From NCBI RefSeq assembly GCF_039523795.1, contig NZ_BAAAFZ010000007.1, positions 62,001-126,000 of the forward strand: a stretch of DNA of 64,000 nt, given 5' to 3'. The number at the start of each line of letters is the position of its first letter. The stretch's first letter is position 1. Under the pieces are notes generated by a model. The model had not been told where the DNA came from and ran no database searches. It worked only from the letters and a program-made list of their open reading frames with translations. Shown here piece by piece: positions 46,446 through 53,514 of the stretch. The DNA is from Craurococcus roseus (GTDB taxonomy: Bacteria; Pseudomonadota; Alphaproteobacteria; Acetobacterales; Acetobacteraceae). A program made the translations under genes and the position numbers.

Positions 46446-48995
46446 TCACGGCGTCGGCAGGAGCCGGAACCGGCCCCCTTCCCCGCCGTCCGCCGGGGCG
46501 CGGCCGAGCGACACGGTGCCGCCGTCTCGCCACGCCGGCAACAGGTCGCCCCAGTGCCGGGACAGCGGGTGGGCGGATTGGCCGGTGGCGATGACGGCGA
46601 GCGTCCGGTCGGGATCGGCGAGGTCCGCAACCAACCGCAGGCCGGCGCCGTGGACGTGGCGCCAGGAGGCCGGGCCGGCGCCGCGCATCCCGCCGCGGCT
46701 CACCGTTTCCTCGTCGCCGCCGGTCGGCGCTTGGAGGCGGGTCCAGCCGCCGAGGAGGGGGACGAAGCGCAGGATGGGGTGTTCGAATCGCGCGACGTGG
46801 ACGCGGCCCCAGCGCCACGCCGCGGGGTCGGAGCCTTCGGTGGCTTGCAGTTCGGCCACGGCGTCCCGCAGCGCGCGGGCGGCGAGCGCGGGGCAGTCGC
46901 CGGCGCACCAGGGCGCGGCGGCGCGGCCATCGGGCGAAAGGACACGGCTCAGGAACTCGGGGCCGCCGGCGCCGGGCGGGGCGCCGCCGTTCTCCAGCGC
47001 GAGGCGGCGGGCGGCGCGCATCCAGGCGTTGAACAACAGCGGCTCCGGCCGGTCGGCGGCGATGTTCCCGTCCCAGGCGAGCAGGAGGTCGCGGGCCTTG
47101 GCGGCGGCGGCGTCCTCCGGCCGCGGCGACTGGCGCAGGACCGCGTCGGGCGCCGTCGCCAGTTCGCGCGCGAGCAGGGAGACGGTGTCGCGCTGCATGG
47201 CGGCGAAGTTCGGCGCGTCGTGGCGTTCGCGGGACGCGAGCATCTCGCCGATGCGGCGGAAGCGCCAATCGCCGAACCAGTCGCGGCCCAGGTGGACCGG
47301 GTGGCCGGACGGCGAGACGCGGTTGTTGGCGTTGGCCAGCGCGCCGCCGGGCGGGTCTTCGGCGTGCGGCAGGGCGTCGAAGGGCACCCAGCCGGCCCAG
47401 TCGTGCGAGCCGTCGGCGCCGGGCGCGGGGAGCGCGCCGTCGCCGGCGCGGCGGATCGGCGTGCGGCCGGTGAGCGCCATTGCGATGCCGCCGGCGGCGT
47501 CGGCCATCATCAGGTTCTGAGGCGTGCCGGTGACGAGGGCGGCGGCGGCCTTGCCCTCCTCCACCGTGCGGGCGCGGTTCAGGGCCAGCAGGCCGGCGGC
47601 GGAGGTGTCGTCCGGCGCGAGGTTGGCCATCGAGACGGCGAGGATTCGGCCGCCGGCGCCATCTGGGTCGAGGTCGGAGATGACGGGGCCGTGGCGGGTT
47701 TCGCGCACGCGGAGGCGGACGGGGTCGCCGCCGCGCACCGCTATCGTCTCCTCGCGTACCGTGAAGGGGCGCGGGCCGTCCGGCGTCGCGTAGGCGCCGG
47801 GGCCGGCGGGGGTTTCGACGAACACGTCCTGGGTGTCGGAATGGGTGGTGGTGAAGCCCCAGGCGAGGTCGCGGGTGCGGCCGATGACGATGCCGTGCAC
47901 GCCGGGGCTGGTGGCGCCGGCCATCATCCGGCCGTCCGCCAAGTCGATGCGCGCCAGGTACCAGAGCACCGGGGCGTTGAAGCCGAGGTGCGGGTCGGAG
48001 GCGAGCAGCGGCGCGCCGGAGGCGGAGCGGGCGCCGGAGACGGCCCAGGCGTTGCTCGCCGAATCCGGCAGGGTGCCGGGGCCGGGGAAGCGCGGCAGCG
48101 CGGCGAGCAGGCGGGACAGGTGGGCGGGGTCCGCGTCCGTTGCGGCTTGGCCGTTCGGGCCTGGCCGTTGGCGGTCCTCCGCGCCGTGCCCTCGTTGCGA
48201 TCCGTCGGGGCGGTGGCGCGCGGGCGCGGCCGTGATGGTTTCGGACGAATTCGTGGGGAGCGCGCGCGCATCCTTGCGTGGCGGCGCCCCGTCGCCGGCG
48301 GTGGCGGGCGCGGGGAGCGCGTCCGGGCGGCCGGGGCTGTCGTCGGCGGGCCAGAGGTCGGACAGGCGTTCGGGTGGCAGGATGGCGGCGAGGCGCGCGT
48401 GCTCCAGCTCCTGGCGCCAATTCCCGGACAACCAGAGGCCCATCACCTTGCCCCAGAGCAGGCTGTGTTCCGGGCGCCAGGGCTCGGGGGCGCCGAGCGG
48501 GATGAACTCGGGCGCGGCGAAGCGGCCGCGTTCGGCGATCCAGGCGTTGACGCCGGCGGCGTAAGCTTCGAGCACGGCGCGCGTCTCGGCGGGTAGGATG
48601 GCGAGGTCGGCTTCGGCGCGACGCAGCAGGCCGAGCGTGCGGACGAAGCGGTCGTTCATCAGCATCGCGGGGCCGGCGAGTTCGGCCAGGCGGCCGGAGG
48701 CGCCGCGGCGCATCATCTCCATGGGGAACATGCGGTCGCGCGCGTGCAGCCAGCCGAGGGCGGCGGCGGCGTCCTGCTCCGTGGCGGCGGCGATGCGCGG
48801 GATGCCGTGGCGGTCCAGCGCGACTTCCACGGGGGCGGAAAGGCCGGGGATGCGAGTGGCCGCGTGCGAGGGCGGCAGGCTCCACCAGAGCAGGCCGGCG
48901 GCGGTGCCCGCGGCCAAGAGCAGAACGGCGGCGAGGCCGAACAAGACGCGGCGCAACCGGCGCCGGCGCCGCGGGCGTGTGCGGACGGCGGCCAT
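46446..48995 (-). CDS. Penicillin acylase-family Ntn hydrolase
   Basis: An 849-residue precursor. An Arg-rich N-terminus and one hydrophobic segment (RRVLFGLAAVLLLAAGTAAG) act as signal or anchor. An alpha-chain region (to about 210) is followed by an unusually long polar spacer (about 215-300), and the beta chain is expected to begin at Ser314 (SNAWAVSG) after autocleavage. YLARIDLADGRMMAGATSPGV and NNRVSPSGHPVHLGRDW are family motifs. It probably hydrolyses amides (acyl-homoserine lactones or beta-lactams in relatives) in the periplasm. The substrate is unknown. Confidence 0.9.
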   Translation of the reverse strand: MAAVRTRPRRRRRLRRVLFGLAAVLLLAAGTAAGLLWWSLPPSHAATRIPGLSAPVEVALDRHGIPRIAAATEQDAAAALGWLHARDRMFPMEMMRRGASGRLAELAGPAMLMNDRFVRTLGLLRRAEADLAILPAETRAVLEAYAAGVNAWIAERGRFAAPEFIPLGAPEPWRPEHSLLWGKVMGLWLSGNWRQELEHARLAAILPPERLSDLWPADDSPGRPDALPAPATAGDGAPPRKDARALPTNSSETITAAPARHRPDGSQRGHGAEDRQRPGPNGQAATDADPAHLSRLLAALPRFPGPGTLPDSASNAWAVSGARSASGAPLLASDPHLGFNAPVLWYLARIDLADGRMMAGATSPGVHGIVIGRTRDLAWGFTTTHSDTQDVFVETPAGPGAYATPDGPRPFTVREETIAVRGGDPVRLRVRETRHGPVISDLDPDGAGGRILAVSMANLAPDDTSAAGLLALNRARTVEEGKAAAALVTGTPQNLMMADAAGGIAMALTGRTPIRRAGDGALPAPGADGSHDWAGWVPFDALPHAEDPPGGALANANNRVSPSGHPVHLGRDWFGDWRFRRIGEMLASRERHDAPNFAAMQRDTVSLLARELATAPDAVLRQSPRPEDAAAAKARDLLLAWDGNIAADRPEPLLFNAWMRAARRLALENGGAPPGAGGPEFLSRVLSPDGRAAAPWCAGDCPALAARALRDAVAELQATEGSDPAAWRWGRVHVARFEHPILRFVPLLGGWTRLQAPTGGDEETVSRGGMRGAGPASWRHVHGAGLRLVADLADPDRTLAVIATGQSAHPLSRHWGDLLPAWRDGGTVSLGRAPADGGEGGRFRLLPTP

Positions 48996-49244
48996 GCCTG
49001 CCTTTCGCGTGTGGCGTGGCCGACGATGTGGGGCGGGCGGCGGGGCTGTCCACCACGGCGGTGCGGGCGGCCGGCGCGCGGCGGCGCCGTTCGCCCGCCC
49101 GCTCGCGCCGCGGGCCATGCCGAGCGGGCCTCGCCGGGCGGCAGCCGTTGTTGCCGGGCGGCGGGACGGTGCCGCGCCGTGGCCGGTGCGCTTCGGTGCC
49201 GCGTTGGCGGGTGAGCGCGCGCGGCGCGGCGGCGGCGCCGTCCT

Positions 49245-50002
49245 TCACCACGGGGCCATGCAGCGGTTGATGCGCCGGCCGCCGCTGGCGGCCCAGAGCA
49301 GCTTGTTGGCGGCCCGGAGGAAGTCCGGGTGGGGCATCATCGCCCGGGCCGCCTCGAGGCCGCGTTGGCGGAGGCATTCTTGGACCGCGCGGAGGCGGTT
49401 TTTGACGAGTTCGGACAAATGGGGGTCGGGCAGGAAGACGGACGGCGCGCGCAGGGCGGAGAAGAAGCGGAGGCGGCGGGCGAGCACGACGCCCTGGACG
49501 CCCAGGATGCGCCAGGCGCGGCGGTAGGTGCGGCAGATCCAGGACTCCAGGCGGCGGAGGATGTCGATGCCTGGGCGGTCGGGGTCGGCGAGGGCTTGGA
49601 GCAGCTTGGTCCAGAGGCCGGCTTGGGCCCAGCGGCGGAACTGGCGGGCGCGACGGTGTCCGGCTTGCCGAACTCCGGCGCGAGGGCGCGCCAGGGCGGC
49701 AGGTGGCGCTGCCGGCGGGCGGCGAGCCAGAAGATGGCGTCGAGCCGGCCGCGGGGGTCGCGGACGGGGCCGTTGTGGCGGACGACGAAGGGGGAGAGGA
49801 CGGCCCACTCGTCGTCGGAGAGGGGCTCCCAATCGCGCCAGGTGGTGGAGTGGCGGCGGCCGTTGGCGAGGCGGCGGCGGATGCGGTCGCGGGCCGCCTC
49901 GGCCTCGGCGCGGACGCGCGCGAGCATGGCGGCGCGGGTTTCGGTGGTGGCGGCGGTGTGGGAAGCGGGTCCGGTCGGGAGGGTGATGTTGGTGGCTGTC
50001 AT
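49245..50002 (-). pseudogene. IS5-like (DUF4096) transposase-related gene, frameshifted
   Basis: Two overlapping frames make one protein. The first carries WEPLSDDEWAVLSPFVVRHN, DPRGRLDAIFWLAARR and EFGKPDTV. Near 49640-49655 the frame changes, and the second continues RQFRRWAQAGLWTKLLQALA, then ESWICRTYRRAWRILGVQGV. The start of an IS5-type helix-turn-helix region is clear, but no DDE catalytic core follows. Either it is a degraded transposase or a derived protein whose gene has lost frame. No slippery heptamer or terminal inverted repeat was found. It marks the border of the accessory patch. Confidence 0.7.
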
Positions 50003-50376
50003 GGCGGGGCGGCCGCTGCTGCGTTGAACGGCGGAGCAGAGCATGGCTACGGGACGGAAGTAAAGAATATCTTCCTAGTAACTCCAAAGCCTCTTCGATG
50101 GAGCAAGCCTCAGGCGATGGACCTTCCGTCAGCGACGGTCGCGTTAACGACGACAATGTGGCGCACTGCCGCGATGAAGCATTGCGGTGAGTTAAACACG
50201 CTGCCGAAAAAGGTTGACGAGCCGGTTGTTGGGTCGGTCCGCAGCAACAGCAAGGCGGCACGGGAGGGCCACCGTAAATGACTGCCCTTGAGCGCCGAGG
50301 CGCTGGACGTTGCGTAGCGTCCAGCGCCTCGGCGGTCTGGTGGATGCAAAGCGGCTCGGTTCAGGATTGGAAAGGC
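50003..50376. other. Gene-free, AT-richer accessory stretch
   Basis: Between the transposase-related gene and the BrnTA promoter the base composition falls well below the surroundings and no reading frame with coding character stands out. The stretch holds the 16-bp hairpin described separately. It is most likely horizontally acquired or the remains of a mobile element. Confidence 0.5.
50294..50333. repeat. Perfect 16-bp inverted repeat with 8-base loop
   Basis: GCCGAGGCGCTGGACG (50294-50309) is followed after TTGCGTAG by its exact reverse complement (50318-50333). No T run follows on either side, so it is not a standard terminator. It lies between the transposase-related gene and the BrnTA promoter. 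It could be a bidirectional transcription block, a protein-binding palindrome or the end structure of a small mobile element. Confidence 0.85.
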
Positions 50377-50405
50377 TTGACTTGCATATACAAAATGTAT
50401 ATACA
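50377..50405 (+). promoter_or_regulatory. brnTA promoter with overlapping operator
   Basis: TTGACT (50377-50382) and TATACA (50400-50405) are spaced by 17 bases. The palindrome ATATAC-AAAAT-GTATAT (50386-50402) occupies the spacer and the start of the -10 box. Binding of the BrnA ribbon-helix-helix antitoxin (alone or with BrnT) here would block RNA polymerase, matching the autorepression known for brnTA operons. Confidence 0.75.
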
Positions 50406-50505
50406 TTCCTTATGTGTGCCGCAGAAGCACATGCCCAAACACGGAGCCCACTGAGGATGTTTAATAGAAAGCGCAACGAATTCTCGGATCGAGGACACAC
50501 TCGGA

Positions 50506-50778
50506 ATGGACTTCGAATGGGACGAGGCCAAGCGAATCGAGAACATTGAAAAACACGGCTTCGACTTTGTTTCAGCGCTGCGGTTGTTCTCGGGCGATCA
50601 CACGCGCAAGCGCGCGCATGACGGCTGGGGCGGCGAGGAGCGCTGGATGGCCACGGGCATCATCCACGGGCTGTACGCCACCGCGATCTACACGTTGCGC
50701 GGCGAGATCATCCGGATGATCTCGCTCCGGAGGGCACGCGATGAGGAAAGAAGACACCATCAAGAAGTATTCGGCTGA
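50506..50778 (+). CDS. brnT: BrnT toxin (ribonuclease)
   Basis: A 90-residue type II toxin with the RelE-like BrnT pattern: MDFEWDEAKRIENIEKHGFD at the start, FSGDHTRKR in the middle, and IIRMISLRRARDEERRHHQE at the end, where Arg and His residues form the active surface. BrnT cleaves RNA and stops translation until bound by BrnA. It precedes and overlaps brnA by 38 bases, the standard toxin-first order of this family. The lower GC content of the upstream DNA suggests transfer. Confidence 0.93.
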   Translation: MDFEWDEAKRIENIEKHGFDFVSALRLFSGDHTRKRAHDGWGGEERWMATGIIHGLYATAIYTLRGEIIRMISLRRARDEERRHHQEVFG

Positions 50779-51067
50779 CGAGCTGCTTCGCATGGCGGAG
50801 CGCGGCGAGGACCGGACGGACCTCACCCGGCTCAAGGCCATGTCCGAGGCGGAGTTGGAGCGGTCCATCGCCGCCGACCCGGATTGGCGCGACGTGCCCC
50901 GGGATTGGTACCGGGGTGCTGAAGCAGTCACGCCCCGGGCCAAGGTCCCGGTGTCCATCCGCCTGGACGCGGACCTTGTGGAGTTCTTCCGCGGCCAGGG
51001 GCGGGGATGGCAGACCAGGGTCAACGCCATCCTGCGCGCCTACGCCGAGGCCGTGAAGGCGGGTTAG
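50741..51067 (+). CDS. brnA: BrnA antitoxin
   Basis: A 108-residue antitoxin. The N-terminal part (KKYSADELLRMAERGEDRTD) neutralises BrnT. The C-terminal ribbon-helix-helix (VPVSIRLDADLVEFFRGQG, GWQTRVNAILRAYAEA) binds DNA. GGAGGG lies seven bases before the ATG, inside brnT. The antitoxin represses the shared promoter at the palindrome about 340 bases upstream. Confidence 0.93.
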   Translation: MRKEDTIKKYSADELLRMAERGEDRTDLTRLKAMSEAELERSIAADPDWRDVPRDWYRGAEAVTPRAKVPVSIRLDADLVEFFRGQGRGWQTRVNAILRAYAEAVKAG

Positions 51068-51205
51068 CCCGCGCGGTCCGCCTTTCCGGCGCGAGGCGAG
51101 ATCCGGCGGCAATCCGTCGCCCGGCTCGGGCGGGTTGCCGGCGCCGGCCCGCGCGAGGATTTCCATCGCCCGCGCGGGGTTGGAGCGCGCCGCGCGCCCG
51201 GCGAA

Positions 51206-51352
51206 TTAGCGTTCCCCCTCCATTTGCGAACCGGCGTCGGCTGCGGCGATGGAGAGCAGGTACTTGTTCAGGCTCACGCCCGCCCGCTCGGCTTGCGCAG
51301 CAACCGCGGCCTTGAGGTCGCGTCGGGTATGCGGAGGGGACGGCGCCCGCCG
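51206..51352 (-). pseudogene. C-terminal remnant of a HicB/RHH-type antitoxin
   Basis: The minus strand encodes 48 residues ending in TAA. A ribbon-helix-helix-like end is visible, DLKAAVAAQAERAGVSLNKY then LLSIAAADAG, as at the C-terminus of HicB family antitoxins. No start codon or N-terminal half precedes it before the TctC gene (only 11 bases away). It seems to be a broken second antitoxin next to BrnTA. Weak evidence; the piece is short. Confidence 0.4.
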
Positions 51353-51362
51353 GAGCCCCCCG

Positions 51363-52361
51363 TCACGCCTTGAGGCCGAGCTTCTTCACCATCTCCGCTT
51401 CCTCCTTCGCCATTTGCCGCGCGAAGACCGTGTAGTCGGCGCTGTTCTTGTACATGATCGGCATGTCGTAGCGGTCGAGCACCGCGGTGTGCGACGGGTC
51501 GTGCAGCGCTTCCTTGAAGGCGTCGTGCAGCACCTTCACCACGCCGGGGTCCATCCCCTTCGGCCCGGCTAGGCCGTAGGGCGAGGCCGAGACGATGTCG
51601 ATGCCGGTTTCGCGCAAGGTCGGCACCTGCGGGAAGCGCTTGGCGCGCTCCTCGGTCCAGGTGACGAGCAGGCGGAGCCTGCCGTCCTCCACGAGCTGCG
51701 CCCAGCCGGAACTGTCGGCCAGCGCGTCGGTCTGGCCGCCGAGCAGCGCTTGCAGGTTGTCGGAGAAGCCGCGGAAGGGCACGTGCGTCCAGTCGATGCC
51801 GCGCTTCTCGGCGATCTGCTCCATGGTGATGTGGAGCGAGGTGCCGGCGCCCGGCGTGCCGTAGTTGACCTTGCCGGGGCTGCGCTTGGCGTGGGCCAGG
51901 AACTCTTCGAAGGTCTTCCAGGGCGACTCGGCCCGCACCACCACGCCGAACAGGTAGCCGGTGAGGTGGACGACGTAGGTGAAGTCCGCCACCGGGTCGA
52001 AGGGCGGGCGGGAGGACATGGCGGGGTAGCGGAAGACGCTGATGGGCATCTGTGCCAGGGCGTAGCCGTCGGGCCTCTCGTTCAGCAGCGCCTGGGCGCC
52101 GAGGATGCCACCGGCGCCCGACTTGTTTTCCACCACCACCGGCTGGCCGAGGCGCTTGGAGGCGGCGTCGCAGAGGGCGCGCATCTGCACGTCCGTGGTG
52201 CCACCGGGCGCCCAGGGGACCAGCATGCGGACGGGGCGGCTCGGGAAGGCACCGGATTGGGCCACGGCGGGGCGGGCGAGGCCGTGCGTCCCATCGGCGA
52301 CGGCGAGCGACGACCCTCCCAGCGCCAGGGCGGCGCGGCGGCTGATGCGAGCGGACGACAT
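51363..52361 (-). CDS. TctC/Bug-type periplasmic solute-binding protein
   Basis: A 332-residue tripartite tricarboxylate transporter receptor with a Tat-like signal (ARISRRAALALGGSS, cleavage near AVAQSG). Family motifs are FPSRPVRMLVPWAPGGTTDV, VVENKSGAGGILGA, the ligand loop YGTPGAGTSLHITME and HVPFRGFSDNLQALLGGQ. No membrane components (TctA/TctB) adjoin it, as is usual for orphan Bug receptors in beta- and alphaproteobacteria. Ligands are commonly carboxylates; none can be assigned. Confidence 0.93.
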   Translation of the reverse strand: MSSARISRRAALALGGSSLAVADGTHGLARPAVAQSGAFPSRPVRMLVPWAPGGTTDVQMRALCDAASKRLGQPVVVENKSGAGGILGAQALLNERPDGYALAQMPISVFRYPAMSSRPPFDPVADFTYVVHLTGYLFGVVVRAESPWKTFEEFLAHAKRSPGKVNYGTPGAGTSLHITMEQIAEKRGIDWTHVPFRGFSDNLQALLGGQTDALADSSGWAQLVEDGRLRLLVTWTEERAKRFPQVPTLRETGIDIVSASPYGLAGPKGMDPGVVKVLHDAFKEALHDPSHTAVLDRYDMPIMYKNSADYTVFARQMAKEEAEMVKKLGLKA

Positions 52362-52628
52362 GGCGTGCGCCTCCGAGTGTTTTGTTGCTTGACCGGCTTC
52401 ACGGACGGCCGGGTGCCGCGGGCCTAACGCGCGGGGCCGCCACGGACCACGCCGGCGCGGGGCGCGGGCGATCACGCCCACGTCATCCAGAACGGTCGCA
52501 CCGGCTTCGTTACGAAAATTTGAAGGTTCCGGAACCGCTTGGAGGCGGTTCAGCCGCCGAAGTATTTTGTTGCGACAAAGAATCTTGTTAACCTGTGGTT
52601 GTTCCCTGCTCCAGCGGAGGCGTGGACG

Positions 52629-52898
52629 ATGGTCCATAGGTCGCGCATAGCACCCCCGTCCGACCTGCGGTCGCTGCGGCAACAAGGCCGCGCGGGCCGG
52701 CCTCACCCGGTCCAGGCCGCGCTGAAGCACGTCGTGGCCGCCGTCCTGTTGGCGGGCGCGTTCTACGCGCTACCGAAGGTCTTCGGCCCGGCCTTTTTCC
52801 ACGACCAACTCGGAGGCGCGTTGTCCGCCGCCGCCGCTGCCGGTGAGTGGGTGCGGGCCGCCCTGGTGGCCGCCTTCGAGAGCATCCCCGTGCGGTGA
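52629..52898 (+). CDS. Small membrane protein of unknown function
   Basis: An 89-residue protein. A basic N-terminus (about 1-35) is followed by one clear transmembrane segment (HVVAAVLLAGAFYALPKVFG) and a second, weaker helix (ALSAAAAAGEWVRAALVAAF). GGAGG lies eight bases before the ATG at 52629, which supports real translation. Its last 129 bases overlap the NUDIX gene on the opposite strand, so the 3' ends are antisense to each other. Confidence 0.55.
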   Translation: MVHRSRIAPPSDLRSLRQQGRAGRPHPVQAALKHVVAAVLLAGAFYALPKVFGPAFFHDQLGGALSAAAAAGEWVRAALVAAFESIPVR

Positions 52899-53390
52899 GG
52901 CCGGGACGCCCGGGGGCGCTTGGCCCTCTTCGGGGGAGCCGGGTCCGGGCAGGGCCAACCGCAGCAGGAGGGTGACGAGGCCCGCCTCCTCCACCGCCAT
53001 CGCCGCTTCGGCGGGACCGAACCACCGCCGTTGGCGCTGGCGCCACTCCGGCCACTTGTCCAGCAACCGCTCCACGCGCAGCGGGAACACCCGGACCGAG
53101 CAGGCCGTCAGCCGGTCGCGCGGGCCGCGCTTGAGGTAGTCGTAGCGGCCGATCGCCCGCCGCGCCACGTCGCCCACGACGCCCGCCTCCTCGAAGGCTT
53201 CCTTGGCGGCCAGGGCGTGCGCCGAAAGGCGCTTCTCCATCCAGCCTTTCGGCAGCACCCAACGGCGTGTTTCGCGGCTGGTGACGAGCAGCACCCGGAG
53301 CTCGCCCCCTTGCCAGGTGAAGGGCAGCGCCGCGCACTGCCGCCCCCGCCTTTCCCTGCCCTCGCCGGCCTCTCTGCCTTTGCCGGACAC
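52770..53390 (-). CDS. NUDIX hydrolase
   Basis: A 206-residue protein with a GTG start (GGGAG upstream). The Nudix box reads GWMEKRLSAHALAAKEAFEE followed by AGV, with the conserved Gly and catalytic Glu residues. The fold ends near residue 155; the remaining 50 residues (Gly/His/Pro-rich) are antisense to the small membrane protein gene. It resembles the diphosphoinositol/diadenosine polyphosphate group, which begins with LRVLLVTSRETRRWVLPKGW-type sequence. The substrate is a nucleoside diphosphate derivative by family. Confidence 0.85.
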   Translation of the reverse strand: MSGKGREAGEGRERRGRQCAALPFTWQGGELRVLLVTSRETRRWVLPKGWMEKRLSAHALAAKEAFEEAGVVGDVARRAIGRYDYLKRGPRDRLTACSVRVFPLRVERLLDKWPEWRQRQRRWFGPAEAAMAVEEAGLVTLLLRLALPGPGSPEEGQAPPGVPASPHGDALEGGHQGGPHPLTGSGGGGQRASELVVEKGRAEDLR

Positions 53391-53514
53391 GCCGCCCGCT
53401 CTCCCAAGAAATGCGCCAGGGAAGATATCCCATACCTTATACGCGCTTGGCGTCCAAGTCGCTCAAGTCGTTCAACCAACGCGGCAGGGCGCCCTGGCGC
53501 CGTCCCACCCGGCG

